Source of the DNA: an uncultured Pseudomonadales bacterium
GTDB taxonomy: Bacteria > Pseudomonadota > Gammaproteobacteria > Pseudomonadales > Azotimanducaceae
DNA: 64,000 bases
Assembly (NCBI GenBank): GCA_951813515.1
Contig: OX638346.1
Span: forward strand, 496,001 to 560,000
Direction: 5' to 3'
The position numbers and the translations under genes are program-made. Under the pieces are notes generated by a model. That model did not search any database. It was not told the DNA's origin and was given only the letters and a program-made list of their open reading frames with translations. Below are positions 44,501-53,121 of this stretch, piece by piece. Every line of letters starts with the position of its first letter. Positions within the stretch are counted from its first letter, which is position 1.

Positions 44501-44816
44501 GCGTGCCGGGCTTGAGCGCGATCGGCGCGAGTTCGCGATCACGGTAGCCGCTCCGCGCGATGCGGATCCTGTAGGGGCCGCCCACCCGCAGCCCCGGTTG
44601 GTAGAAGGTGCCGTTCTCGGTCGTCACCGCTGCCCGAACCGTGCCCGAAGGCGTGTGCACGATCTCGACCCGAGCTGCCGGGATCGGCTCGCCGGCGACG
44701 GTGTGGACGTGGCCACGCAGGGTGGCTGCCGTCGTGTCCGCGCTCGCGGCGGACGCGGTAAGCGCCCCTGCAGCGCCGAGGAGAACGCAGATCAGGCGGG
44801 TCGTGGACTGTTGCAT
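41571..44816 (-). CDS. TonB-dependent outer-membrane receptor, Oar-like
   Basis: This is a 1,081-residue outer-membrane receptor. A signal peptide (LICVLLGAAGALTASAASA) is followed by a carboxypeptidase-regulatory-like beta domain (TLRGHVHTVAGEPIPAARVEI), a TonB box region (DVEEVVVTASA), the plug domain (GGVNPRFNGLAIDG; GGLVNITTKSGTNEWDG) and a long beta barrel ending IRFGFRIDL with a terminal hydrophobic residue. The regulatory-like N domain and the size fit Oar-type receptors that take up peptides or large ligands; no ligand can be assigned. The ATG at 44,816 gives the signal peptide. The TonB-like protein at 7.2 kb could power it. Confidence 0.9.
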   Translation of the reverse strand: MQQSTTRLICVLLGAAGALTASAASADTTAATLRGHVHTVAGEPIPAARVEIVHTPSGTVRAAVTTENGTFYQPGLRVGGPYRIRIARSGYRDRELAPIALKPGTQAPLAVTLVPVDVEEVVVTASARVPARDLNNGVGSAFTAADIADQPSITRDVIRTLLRDPLAQSTGEGNLSVGGVNPRFNGLAIDGSLQQDDFGLGTSTYATSRSPVNLDAVESASVVASDYSVSASGFTGGLVNITTKSGTNEWDGAAFYYFHGSDQVGDTYDGGREYTPAAFEEKEYGISAGGPLVADRFFVFLSYDEFDAVSPVDFTAFDASRGIQPGLFEALRDVVRDIYGYDPGGRPASAATPEGSKRSLLKFDWNAGAAHRASFTYQRSRETGTSVAADRLTSAWIDIPVDLTAYTVQLFSDWTDRASTTLRANLKAFSRSQDCRARGVGALEFDNLDAGGVSGTPLEGLITGSVDVVAGCDRFRHANVYDDERLQLHGALDYVLGDHILRIGGEHESFDLFNLFMPSSNGRFVFSDFAAITSRTARVDYVNVPSNDVADGAAAWGYGKTTFFAQDTWQLRPNLEITAGLRYERFTQDDPPAFSRAVAETYGIRTDRGLDGLDLLMPRLSFRWTGLHRTVVSGGLGRFSGGDPKVWTSNVFQVPTVFARVTATGVSPTTVPAELRAAVSAGSTAAVDAIAPDFKVPSDWKASLRIERDLDLTFAGLNLGTGYTLTAQALLAWTGNGFLWTNLAQTRLAAAGPTGVAPDGRTIYADLDDLGILNLVALDNHGEGASSILTAALGKRYDTGLDLQVSYAWQDVEAVTEGLSSRGISNWRGIADADRNRPSARTSPYQVTHSIKLNAGYERAFGRGFRVRADVFGRAWSGDRFTYTFDVDRGNALFGRAGAGESPYDNNPLYVPARGDDPAVAYGARFDRDAFFAYLGANGVESGIHAPYSADAGINQVWDLRLRLELPGIRALNRWVGENRASLVLDIENVLNLLNDEWGTYDAGPGFGQAAIVRADLVSVADVAALGIDAAPALTGDAPRTTCARRSDCVYRFNSFRNVAAAFPAASRSVHRIRFGFRIDL

Positions 44817-45113
44817 GGTCGATGGGATCCGGTTGAGCAGGCCGGCGATTATAGGACTCCGATATCGCCGAAGCCGACGGAGACGAGTTCGCGAACGGCC
44901 CCGGATCGCCGAGGATCGTCCCACGTGACGCGAGCCTCAAAGGCTCAGGTTCCGGATCATCAGAGGACAGTCTTTGCGCCGGATGCCGAACCGCCGCGCC
45001 ATAGCGCCATGAAACCCATCGGCCCTTTGGGCGCGCCGTGTTTCACCTCCGCCCAGGCCCACCTACGATCCGCACCTTGATCGGCACTACGTGCCGTCCT
45101 GCGGCGCAATCTC

Positions 45114-45968
45114 CTAATCGGCCATCGGCACCGCCGACATGCCCATGCGCGTCAACGCTATCAACGCGTATCCGCGATCGCCCGCGGCACCGCCGCGAAT
45201 GGCCACGCGGCCGTTGGGGTCAAGTCGGCACGCGGCTTCGCGAAGCGCATCGACCGGCGTCGTGTCGAGGTCCAGCGTCTGTGTAATCGGGTCCGCGACA
45301 TCCGGGACCGGGTACTCGCCGATGAGAGCCCGGACCGCATCTCCCGGGATTACGAGCAAGACCGTATTGCGCCTCGTCCGATACTCGCCTTGGCCAATCT
45401 TGCGCCCGGCAAAGACGATGTCCTCGCCAAAGAAGTCTCCCGCCCGAATGCTCGCTCCGGCGCGCTCCACCGCGCCTTCCTTGACGATGAACACGGCGTC
45501 TTCGGCGGACACGCGATCGCCGGCCAGCAGTCGGCGCTCTTCCGCGCTGCGAAGCAGCCTCTGCCAGGAAACCGCCGACATGACTTTCACCAGCGGCGAT
45601 GCGAGCAGCCGGTCGAGCCACAACTCCACCGGGCCGACGTCCGGCTCCGGAAGACCGTCCGATCGCAGCAGGAATTCGATGGGCGCCAGGTCCACCGACA
45701 ATACGCGGGTACCAGCGCGCGTCTCCAGGGCGATATCGTCTCCGGGCCGGTAGATCTCGCCTTCGACGCGCCTTCGCCTCCCGCCCGGTTCCACCGCCTC
45801 GACCGCGCCTTCGAGGAGGTAGAGGCATCGGTCCAGGCGCCGTCCGCGCCGCAGCAGCCAGCGGTTCGCCGGCAATTCGATCAGGCTCGCGTGTTTCGAC
45901 GCAATCGCGAGGGTTCGCTCGTCAAGCCCGGCAAACCGTTCGAAGCGTTTGAGCAGGTGCGCCAACAT
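45114..45968 (-). CDS. cyclic-nucleotide-binding-like protein with degenerate rhodanese tail
   Basis: This protein of about 284 residues has two cNMP-binding-like beta-roll segments: LIELPANRWLLRRGRRLDRCLYLLEG...YRPGDDIALE (about 30-95) and LLAGDRVSAEDAVFIVKEG...GDFFGEDIVFAG (about 147-195). There is no DNA-binding helix-turn-helix, so it is not a Crp-type regulator. The last 60 residues (DLDTTPVDALREAACRLDPNGRVAIRGGAAGDRGYALIALTRMG, split here for description) have the layout of a rhodanese domain, but the loop that normally holds the catalytic cysteine reads RGGAAGDRG. It is probably a sensor or scaffold without sulfurtransferase activity. The ATG at 45,968 has GAGAAG upstream. Confidence 0.7.
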   Translation of the reverse strand: MLAHLLKRFERFAGLDERTLAIASKHASLIELPANRWLLRRGRRLDRCLYLLEGAVEAVEPGGRRRRVEGEIYRPGDDIALETRAGTRVLSVDLAPIEFLLRSDGLPEPDVGPVELWLDRLLASPLVKVMSAVSWQRLLRSAEERRLLAGDRVSAEDAVFIVKEGAVERAGASIRAGDFFGEDIVFAGRKIGQGEYRTRRNTVLLVIPGDAVRALIGEYPVPDVADPITQTLDLDTTPVDALREAACRLDPNGRVAIRGGAAGDRGYALIALTRMGMSAVPMAD

Positions 45969-46003
45969 GGACACATCTTCTCAAACCCCCGGTCGTTTCT
46001 CTG

Positions 46004-47287
46004 TCAGCCGTTTTCCCTTTCTATCGCGCGAAATGCGATGTCGTTTCTGTAGTACGCATCCCTCCAGGCGATACGCCCGACGCGGTCGTACGCCAACGTC
46101 CGGGCGGCGCTGACGGAGTCGCCGAGGGCGGTGACGCAGAGGACCCTTCCACCGGCGGTGACGACGCGTCCGCCCTCCAGCGCCGTACCGGCCTGAAATA
46201 CCTTTGTGTCGCCCATCGTGGCATCGATGCCGGAGATGGCATGACCGCTCTCATAGGCGAGCGGATAGCCTCCCGCGGCCATGACGACGCCAACGGCGGC
46301 CCTTTCGTCCCATTGCAGGGCCGCGCCCTGCAGATCGCCCGCCAGCGCTCGTCGGCACAGTTCGACAAGGTCGCTTTCAAGCCGCATCAACACGGGCTGC
46401 GCCTCCGGGTCGCCGAAGCGGCAGTTGAACTCGATGACCTTGACCGACCCGTCAGGCATGACCATGAGTCCCGCGTACAGGAAGCCCTGGTAAGGCGCGT
46501 TCTCGGCGGCCATGCCCCTGACGGTGGGATGGATCACCTCACGCATGATCCGGGCGTGGACTTCCGGCGTTACGACCGGCGCCGGCGAGTAGGCGCCCAT
46601 CCCCCCGGTATTCGGCCCGAGGTCGCCGTCGTCGCGCCGCTTGTGGTCCTGGGACGTCGCGAACGGAACCACGTTCGTGCCGTCCGCGACGCATATGAAA
46701 CTCGCCTCCTCGCCGTCGAGATACTCCTCGATCACGATCTCGCGCCCCGCGTCGCCAAAGCTGTCGCCGCCCAGCATGCCCTCGGCAGCGGCAACCGCCT
46801 CCGCCTCGTTGAAGGCAACAGTGACGCCCTTGCCCGCCGCCAGCCCGCTGGCCTTGATGACGATCGGCGCGCCGTGGCGGCGGATATGGTCCCGCGCCGC
46901 GCGAATATCGGTGAAGCATTCGTAGCTCGCCGTCGGAATGCCGTTGCGGACGAGGAACTCCTTGGTAAAGACCTTCGATCCCTCCAGTCGCGCCGCAGCC
47001 TTCGACGGCCCGAAACAGTCGAGTCCCCGCGCGTCGAAGTAGTCGCGCACACCGTCCACCAGGGGCGCTTCCGGCCCGACAATGGTCAGGGCGCAACCGT
47101 TGTTGGCAGCGAAGTCCGCCAACGCGGCGAAGTCGCCGACATCGATGTCGACGTTTTCGGTTTTCGCCTCGCTGGCCGTACCCGCGTTGCCGGGCGCCAC
47201 GTAGACCCGCTCGACCGCTTGCGACCTCGCTACCGACCAGGCGAGCGCGTGCTCCCGTCCGCCGTTTCCGATGATCAGGACATGCAT
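46004..47287 (-). CDS. purD: phosphoribosylamine--glycine ligase
   Basis: PurD catalyses the second step of purine synthesis, joining phosphoribosylamine and glycine with ATP. The 427-residue protein is full length. Landmarks are the N-terminal IIGNGGREHALAW, VGPEAPLVDG, the ATP-grasp segments PIVIKASGLAAGKGV and LGPNTGGMGAYSP, and the metal-binding VIEFNCRFGDPEAQP. It lies 13 bases after purH and is certainly in the same operon. Confidence 0.97.
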   Translation of the reverse strand: MHVLIIGNGGREHALAWSVARSQAVERVYVAPGNAGTASEAKTENVDIDVGDFAALADFAANNGCALTIVGPEAPLVDGVRDYFDARGLDCFGPSKAAARLEGSKVFTKEFLVRNGIPTASYECFTDIRAARDHIRRHGAPIVIKASGLAAGKGVTVAFNEAEAVAAAEGMLGGDSFGDAGREIVIEEYLDGEEASFICVADGTNVVPFATSQDHKRRDDGDLGPNTGGMGAYSPAPVVTPEVHARIMREVIHPTVRGMAAENAPYQGFLYAGLMVMPDGSVKVIEFNCRFGDPEAQPVLMRLESDLVELCRRALAGDLQGAALQWDERAAVGVVMAAGGYPLAYESGHAISGIDATMGDTKVFQAGTALEGGRVVTAGGRVLCVTALGDSVSAARTLAYDRVGRIAWRDAYYRNDIAFRAIERENG

Positions 47288-47300
47288 GCCAACTCCCGAA

Positions 47301-48863
47301 TCAGTGCCTGAAATGCCGAATCGACGTGAACACCATCGCCAGGCCGTGCTCGTCGGCGGCGGCGATCACCTCGTCGTCCCGGATGGAACCACCCGGCTGT
47401 ATGACTGCGCTTATTCCCGCCGAAGCCGCGGTATCGATGCCGTCCCGAAACGGGAAGAACGCATCCGACGCCATCACCGCTCCCGACACCGCGATGCCCT
47501 CGTCCTGGGCCTTCATCGCCGCGATCCGCGCGCTGACCACGCGGCTCATCTGTCCGGCGCCCACGCCCACCGTGGCGCCGTCGCGCGCGAACACGATGGC
47601 ATTCGACTTCACGAACCATGCCACGCGCCACGCGAACAGGAGGTCGGACATCTCCTGCGCCGTGGGAACGCGTTTGGTCACGGTCTGCATGGTCGCTTCG
47701 TCAAAGCACAGGGTGTCCGCATCCTGCACCAACACGCCACCGCCGACGCGTTTGAGATTCATCTGGCCCGCCACCTGCGCAAGGTCTCCGACCTCCAGCA
47801 ATCGCAGGTTCTTCCTGGCCCGGGCAGCCTCTGTCGCAGCCGCCTCCACCCGCGGCGCCACCACCACCTCCGCAAACTGCCTGTCCAACAGCGCCTCAAG
47901 CGTTTGCGCGTCCAGGGTCCGGTTGAAGGCAATGATCCCGCCAAAGGCCGATGTCGGATCGGTAGCGAAAGCGCGCTCGTACGCGGCACCAATGTCAGTT
48001 GCCAACGCAACGCCGCACGGGTTGCCGTGCTTGACGATGACACAGGCGGGCTCAGTGAAAGACCGGACGCATTCCAGCGCGGCGTCGGTATCCGCGAGGT
48101 TGTTGTACGACAGGGCCCGCCCCTGGATCTGGATAAGACGCGCGAGCGTTCCCCGGGGCGGATTCGCTTCGACGTAGAACGCGGCGCGCTGATGCGGATT
48201 CTCGCCGTAGCGAAGGTCGCTCTTCTTGTCCAGGCCGAGCGTCAACGCCTGCGGGAAGTCCTCCGTCGACGCCACCGGATCACTCGCGAACCATGCGGCG
48301 ATCCCGGCGTCGTAGCGTGCGGTATGCGCGAATGCCTTGGCGGCAAACCGCGCGCGCTGCGCCAGGGTCGAGCCGCCACTCTCGAGTGTCTCGACGACCT
48401 CCGGATAGTCGTCTGGATCGACTACCGCCAGAACCGCAGCATGGTTCTTAGCGGCCGCGCGCAGCATGGCTGGACCCCCTATGTCGATGTTCTCGATGGC
48501 GATTTCACGCGTACAGTCTTCGCGGGCAGTCGCGGCCTCGAACGGGTACAGGTTGACCACCACCAGGTCGATGCGCGGAATCCCCTGCGCCCGCATCACC
48601 TCCGCATCGTCTTCGCGCCTGCCGAGGATGCCGCCATGCACCTTGGGATGCAGCGTCTTGACACGGCCATCCATGATCTCCGGGAAGCCCGTATAGTCGG
48701 CAACCTCCGTCACCTCGATGCCCGCCTCGGCGAGGGCCGCCCGCGTGCCGCCGGTGGAAAGCAGTTCGATGCCGGCGCCGGCAAGCGCGCGAGCCAACTC
48801 GATCACGCCGGTCTTGTCGGAGACGCTCAGGAGCGCCCTCTCAACCTGCAGCTTGGTGTTCAT
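47301..48863 (-). CDS. purH: bifunctional AICAR transformylase / IMP cyclohydrolase
   Basis: PurH performs the last two steps of IMP synthesis. The 520-residue protein has the N-terminal MGS-like cyclohydrolase domain ([68 protein letters not shown]). The C-terminal transformylase domain follows ([49 protein letters not shown]) and the protein ends SIRHFRH. purD follows directly. In many gammaproteobacteria fis and dusB precede purH; here a divergent phd-doc pair takes that place. Confidence 0.97.
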   Translation of the reverse strand: MNTKLQVERALLSVSDKTGVIELARALAGAGIELLSTGGTRAALAEAGIEVTEVADYTGFPEIMDGRVKTLHPKVHGGILGRREDDAEVMRAQGIPRIDLVVVNLYPFEAATAREDCTREIAIENIDIGGPAMLRAAAKNHAAVLAVVDPDDYPEVVETLESGGSTLAQRARFAAKAFAHTARYDAGIAAWFASDPVASTEDFPQALTLGLDKKSDLRYGENPHQRAAFYVEANPPRGTLARLIQIQGRALSYNNLADTDAALECVRSFTEPACVIVKHGNPCGVALATDIGAAYERAFATDPTSAFGGIIAFNRTLDAQTLEALLDRQFAEVVVAPRVEAAATEAARARKNLRLLEVGDLAQVAGQMNLKRVGGGVLVQDADTLCFDEATMQTVTKRVPTAQEMSDLLFAWRVAWFVKSNAIVFARDGATVGVGAGQMSRVVSARIAAMKAQDEGIAVSGAVMASDAFFPFRDGIDTAASAGISAVIQPGGSIRDDEVIAAADEHGLAMVFTSIRHFRH

Positions 48864-49011
48864 TCAACGTTAGGGATCGGCTAAACGCCAATGGTAACGC
48901 GCACACCGCGCAGCATGAAATCGGCAATGCAATGCTCTGCGTCCTTGACGCCGAATCGGCAACACGCTGGTGTCCATTCGTCCACTGATCCGCGGGTGGA
49001 TGATTTGAAAA

Positions 49012-49052
49012 GTGTTGATATCGATGCGACTATTCAGCACTGATATCAACAC
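49012..49052. promoter_or_regulatory. Inverted-repeat operator of the phd-doc operon
   Basis: GTGTTGATATC (49,012-49,022) and GATATCAACAC (49,042-49,052) are perfect 11-base inverted repeats separated by 19 bases, ending ten bases before the antitoxin ATG. Each half contains its own TGATATCA palindrome. This fits the paired operator bound by Phd-type antitoxins, with Doc as co-repressor. Confidence 0.75.
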
Positions 49053-49062
49053 CGGGACGCCC

Positions 49063-49281
49063 ATGCGCTACGTGACCATGACCGAGTTCAAGCAACAGGC
49101 CAGTCAAATTCTCGACGCAAGGGAGCCGACCGCCATCCTGCGCAACAGCAAGGTGGAAGGGTACTACCTCCCGGTCGAGTCCCTTGCTTTCAAAACGATG
49201 GACGATGCCCGGGTAGCGGAACTGACCCAGTCGATACTCGATCAGCGATCCGACGTGCTTGCCTACCTCGCGAAGCGGTGA
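49063..49281 (+). CDS. Phd/YefM-type antitoxin
   Basis: This 72-residue protein starts MRYVTMTEFKQQASQILD, the typical N-terminal DNA-binding fold of Phd/YefM antitoxins. The segment after it (EPTAILRNSKVEGYYLPVES) completes the fold, and the C-terminal tail (VAELTQSILDQRSDVLAYL) would wrap the toxin. A frame start at 49,012 lies within the operator repeat and is rejected. The toxin gene overlaps its stop by four bases (GTGA). The protein should repress its own operon through the inverted repeat just upstream. Confidence 0.88.
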   Translation: MRYVTMTEFKQQASQILDAREPTAILRNSKVEGYYLPVESLAFKTMDDARVAELTQSILDQRSDVLAYLAKR

Positions 49282-49682
49282 TTGCGCTTCCAACGGAACA
49301 GCAGGTCGCCGACCTGCATGAACAGCTACTCTCAAGACACGGCGGAATACCGGGATCCCGGGCTGGCACATCGGTCGGTGCCGTTCTCGGTCGAGTTCAG
49401 ACAAATCTCGCATACCAGTTCAAGGATCCGACCGTGGCCCAGGTCGCGGCTTTCGCGGTGTACGCGTTTACGGTCGGACATCCATTCAATGATGCGAACA
49501 AACGTACGGCGCTGGCCGTTGGCGACCTGATCCAGTTGATGAACGGTGAGAATGTCGTGGCCAGCGCAGATCAGATGGAGCTTGGCGACCTGGTCATTGA
49601 GCTTGCTGCCGGGAACATCGACCAGGACCGCTTCATGAAAAGGTACGTTGAACTGCTCGACCGAGCCAACCCGCCCGCATAG
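49278..49682 (+). CDS. doc: Doc-type Fic family toxin
   Basis: Doc toxins are short Fic-fold kinases; P1 Doc phosphorylates and inactivates elongation factor Tu. The 134-residue protein has the Doc form of the Fic motif, HPFNDANKR, at residues 68-76, complete with the catalytic histidine and the asparagine and arginine that hold ATP. It begins with a GTG overlapping the antitoxin stop codon. The pair lies between the purH operon and an ABC transporter, transcribed opposite to both, as expected for an inserted toxin-antitoxin module. Confidence 0.92.
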   Translation: MIALPTEQQVADLHEQLLSRHGGIPGSRAGTSVGAVLGRVQTNLAYQFKDPTVAQVAAFAVYAFTVGHPFNDANKRTALAVGDLIQLMNGENVVASADQMELGDLVIELAAGNIDQDRFMKRYVELLDRANPPA

Positions 49683-49721
49683 GCGCAGGCCCACTGCTTG
49701 GCGGTCTGCCAGCGACGACAC

Positions 49722-50900
49722 CTACACCAACAGCTTCTCGCTACGATAGCGCCACACCGCCAGCAGACCGAACAGTGCGCCGATCGCCACCGTGCTGGTG
49801 GCGGAAACAGCGAAGTAAAGCGGGTCGATGGATTCGGCCTTGACAATGCTCGTGATCAGCAGGTGTTGCGAGAGGCTCGGCACCAGCATCATGGAAATGG
49901 TGGGCTGCATCGGATTCAGGATGATCAGGAGGATTGGCAGGGTCGGCAACAGCATCGCGATGCCGCTGTAACTCTGCGCTTCCTTGAAGCTCTTGGTAAA
50001 CGCGGTCACCGCATTCAGCAGGCCCGCGCCAAGAACGGCGATGGGAACGAGCACGGCGAACGCCATCGCGCACTCGACCAGTCCGAGGTCGGCATCCATG
50101 CTCACCTCGGCTAGGGGGAGGTAGTCCACGGCAACCGCGAACGCGGCGATCCCGATGATCAGCGCAACGGCCATGAAGAACGCGGTCGCCGCGAATTTTC
50201 CGGCGACCAGCGCGCCGCGCGAGACGGGAAGCGTGAGCAGCGGCTCGAGCGATCCGCGTTCGCGTTCTCCCGCGGTGGAGTCAACGGCCACATGCAGGCC
50301 GCCGAGAAAGCAGGCGAACAGCAGGAAGTAGGTGAATGCCCCCAGGAGTAGGACCGAACGTCCTGAAGGGGTCGACACGTCGTCGTTGAGAATCGCCAAC
50401 GGGCGGGCGACGCCTGGGTCCACGCCGCGCAACTGCAGGCGCAACACCCCCACCAGGCTGCTGTAGCTGCGCAGCGCTCCCCGCACTCGCGCTACCGCAG
50501 TCTGGGCCGATGCGTTGGCCCTGTCCGCCACGATCCACACCCGCGCCGCTTTCCCTTCGCCCAGGGCCGTCCCGAACTGCTTGTCGATGACCAGGCCGAC
50601 TTCGGTTTCGCCCCGTCGCACGGACGCCCGCAATTCCTCCCGACTATCGAAAGCAGCCTCTTTCGCCTCGATCAGGTGCTGGCCGAGGTAGCCGACCAGG
50701 TTGGGTGCGTCGGCAGCGTTCACGACGGGAATCTCGATCGCCGCCTCGCCCTCGTCAATCGTGCGCTCGACCGTGAAGTTCATGAAGACAGCGAATAACG
50801 CGGGGCCGAACAAGGCGCCCGCCAGGCTCGAGAGCACCGCTCGCCGGTCGCGCAGCGTGTCGCGGACTTCCTTGCGAAGCACGGTTACGATCGCGTTCAT
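49722..50900 (-). CDS. ABC-2 type exporter permease (NatB-like)
   Basis: This 392-residue inner-membrane protein begins VTVLRKEVRDTLRDRRA, typical of NatB-like permeases. One helix near the N terminus (LSSLAGALFGPALFAVFMNF) precedes a large extracytoplasmic domain (about 45-195). Five or six helices then carry the conserved ERERGSLEPLLTLPVSRGALVAGK, a coupling segment of ABC-2 exporters. It overlaps the ATPase gene by four bases. The substrate is unknown; NatAB exports sodium in Bacillus, but related pairs export other compounds. Confidence 0.9.
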   Translation of the reverse strand: MNAIVTVLRKEVRDTLRDRRAVLSSLAGALFGPALFAVFMNFTVERTIDEGEAAIEIPVVNAADAPNLVGYLGQHLIEAKEAAFDSREELRASVRRGETEVGLVIDKQFGTALGEGKAARVWIVADRANASAQTAVARVRGALRSYSSLVGVLRLQLRGVDPGVARPLAILNDDVSTPSGRSVLLLGAFTYFLLFACFLGGLHVAVDSTAGERERGSLEPLLTLPVSRGALVAGKFAATAFFMAVALIIGIAAFAVAVDYLPLAEVSMDADLGLVECAMAFAVLVPIAVLGAGLLNAVTAFTKSFKEAQSYSGIAMLLPTLPILLIILNPMQPTISMMLVPSLSQHLLITSIVKAESIDPLYFAVSATSTVAIGALFGLLAVWRYRSEKLLV

Positions 50901-51628
50901 TTCGACTCCCGTTCCGAGCTGATCGCGGCGACGAACGCATCTTCCAGGTCGCCGCAGCCTGTCTCGCGGAGGATTTCGTCCGGCGTTCCCGATATGGCCA
51001 CCCGCCCTTCGGAGATGATCAGGAGTTCGTCGCACAGCATCGCAACCTCCTGCATGACATGACTCGAGAAGAGAACGCATCTGCCATCCCGCCTGAGGTC
51101 CAGGATTACGTCCCGCAGGGCGCGTGTCGCCACCACGTCGAGACCGTTTGTCGGTTCATCCAGGATAACGGTCTGCGGGCGATGGACGAGCGCGCGCGCC
51201 AGTGCCACGCGAATGCTCTGACCGTGCGAGAAGCCCTTCGCGCGCCGGTCAGAGAGGTCGCCGATGCCGAGCCTATCGATTACGGTGCGCGTGGCTCTGC
51301 CTGCCTCGCGGCGCGGCATTCCCTGCATCTCGGCGTAATAGGCGATGTTCTCGCGCGCGGAGAGATTCGGATACAAGCCCGAGAGATGGGGCAGCGCGCC
51401 GATCTGCCTGCGGACATCCAGCGGCCTCGCGGCGACATCGACGCCGTCAACGCGAGCCCGCCCGCTGTCGGCCTTGATGACGGTGCAAAGTACGCGCAGC
51501 GTGGTCGACTTGCCGGCGCCGTTCGGTCCGACCAGCCCGGTGACACGTCCATCGTCCGCGCGGAAGCTCACATCGTCCATGGCGACGACATCGCCGAACC
51601 GCTTCGTCAGGCCCTCGGCCTCGATCAT
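50897..51628 (-). CDS. ABC transporter ATP-binding protein (NatA-like)
   Basis: This 243-residue ATPase has Walker A GPNGAGKSTT, Q-loop region IGALPHLSGLYPNLSARENI, signature FSHGQSIRVALARAL, Walker B TVILDEPTNGLD and H-loop LFSSHVMQE. The signature reads SHGQ where SGGQ is usual, a change seen in some relatives. The gene overlaps both its permease and the upstream secreted hydrolase by four bases, so the three genes form one coupled unit. Confidence 0.93.
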   Translation of the reverse strand: MIEAEGLTKRFGDVVAMDDVSFRADDGRVTGLVGPNGAGKSTTLRVLCTVIKADSGRARVDGVDVAARPLDVRRQIGALPHLSGLYPNLSARENIAYYAEMQGMPRREAGRATRTVIDRLGIGDLSDRRAKGFSHGQSIRVALARALVHRPQTVILDEPTNGLDVVATRALRDVILDLRRDGRCVLFSSHVMQEVAMLCDELLIISEGRVAISGTPDEILRETGCGDLEDAFVAAISSERESK

Positions 51629-53082
51629 GGCGGCGGTCCCATGGGCGAGGTGAAGATCGGGAATCCCTCGACCGCTTCCAGGCAGGGATCATCGAACACC
51701 ACCGGGTCGGCCCGATCGACGAACGTCCCCAACCGCTGCGGCACGCAGCCCGTCGTGAGCTGTCCGTGGGCCTGGTGCTTCAGGGTCACATGTCGATAGT
51801 TGGTCAGGCCCAGCACCGACACCTCGGCGTAAGCCGGCGGCGTGACCGGATCGTTTTCGCCTGAAAGCAGGATCACCGGCACCGCGGATTCGACGGGGCT
51901 CGCGAAGTCGTCGTCGATGAAACCTCGGGGCCACGATTCGCAGATCTGTCCGAGCGCGTCAGTCTGTGCCGGGCCCAGGAAAGTCTCCTCCAGGGCCGCC
52001 CTGTCCAACCGGCCCCAGAACGGCACATCTTCGGTACACACGACGGCGAAGTGCATGCCGAAACTGATGGCTCCGTGGACATCCTCGCTCACCATCAACA
52101 CCTGCGCCGCCAACGGCCCGTGATCGCCTTCCGAGGACGCGCGCACCAGCATCGGAATCACCGCCGCCGTCTGCGGCGAGTACATGAGCAGCCGTACCAT
52201 GCCGGCAACCAGGTCATCGGTGAGAGTCAACGTCGTGGCAGCGCCGGTCCTGGGATGCGGGACCTCGATCGTCGGCGGCGACGCTTTCAGACGCGCCAAG
52301 AGTTCCCCGAGGCGGTCGCCCAGGTCCGGATACTGTTCCGCGCAGGTGGGCGCCGCCGCGCAGCGCGCGAGCAACCTGTCCAGCGCACGTTGGCCATCGA
52401 TGGCCATACCTGGGCCAAGGGCGAGACTCGGCGGCACGACGCCATCCAGGACGACGGTGCGCACGCGTTCCGGATAGCGCTTCAGGTAGTGCTGGGCAAC
52501 CCGGGTGCCATAGGAGATCCCGTAGATGTTGAGCGAAGGGTAGCCGAGCGTCTCCCGGACGACTTCGAGATCGCGCACCGCAGCACTCGTGGTGAAGAAC
52601 GCCGGATCGTGCGTCAACCCGTCCACACATTCAGCGCCGAGGCGAACGAATGTCTTCGTGTCGAGATAGACCTCGTCGCGTTCGATGTTCTCGCAGCGCA
52701 GGGGCGTGGACGAACCGGTACCGCGCTGGTCCACCAGGACGATGTCGCGCGTCCGGCGAACCCTCGAGAACGCCGATGCCATCTGTGCATAGAAGATCGT
52801 CGAAGCCTGGCCGGGGCCGCCCGCAATGACGACGAACGGATCCGGCGCCGGCGTGCCTGCCAGCGCAGCGTTCCGCGCCACGAACAGCTCGATGCGCGGG
52901 CCGTCCGGTTTGTCGTGATCCAGCGGCACTTCCAGCGTTGCGCACTTCACCGGCACTTCGGAACGGTCGCCGACGGCGGTCAGGACGCAGGGTTCGAAAT
53001 CTAGCGCCGCCAGCGAAGCAGGCGCGAGCAGCAGCAGTGATGCAGTGACGCCGCGGCGCGCCGCGTCGATCAAACGCTTCAA
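51625..53082 (-). CDS. exported alpha/beta hydrolase, proline iminopeptidase / TAP-like
   Basis: This 485-residue hydrolase has a signal peptide (AARRGVTASLLLLAPASLAALDF). The core shows an oxyanion segment VIAGGPGQAS, the nucleophile elbow YGISYGTR, the acid in LSGENDPVTPP and the histidine in LKHQAHGQL. These match tripeptidyl aminopeptidase and proline iminopeptidase relatives. Several cysteines suggest a periplasmic or surface enzyme. It is translationally coupled to an ABC exporter, so the two may handle the same peptide or antibiotic-like compound; that link is inference. Confidence 0.87.
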   Translation of the reverse strand: MKRLIDAARRGVTASLLLLAPASLAALDFEPCVLTAVGDRSEVPVKCATLEVPLDHDKPDGPRIELFVARNAALAGTPAPDPFVVIAGGPGQASTIFYAQMASAFSRVRRTRDIVLVDQRGTGSSTPLRCENIERDEVYLDTKTFVRLGAECVDGLTHDPAFFTTSAAVRDLEVVRETLGYPSLNIYGISYGTRVAQHYLKRYPERVRTVVLDGVVPPSLALGPGMAIDGQRALDRLLARCAAAPTCAEQYPDLGDRLGELLARLKASPPTIEVPHPRTGAATTLTLTDDLVAGMVRLLMYSPQTAAVIPMLVRASSEGDHGPLAAQVLMVSEDVHGAISFGMHFAVVCTEDVPFWGRLDRAALEETFLGPAQTDALGQICESWPRGFIDDDFASPVESAVPVILLSGENDPVTPPAYAEVSVLGLTNYRHVTLKHQAHGQLTTGCVPQRLGTFVDRADPVVFDDPCLEAVEGFPIFTSPMGPPP

Positions 53083-53121
53083 ATCAGTTCCGCAAAGGTG
53101 CTTGAGATCGAGCGAGGATGC

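Noticed and set aside
42270..45080. 936-codon plus-strand open frame over the TonB-dependent receptor
   Set aside because: High-GC antisense shadow. The minus strand encodes a receptor with signal peptide, plug and barrel; the plus frame has no recognisable feature.
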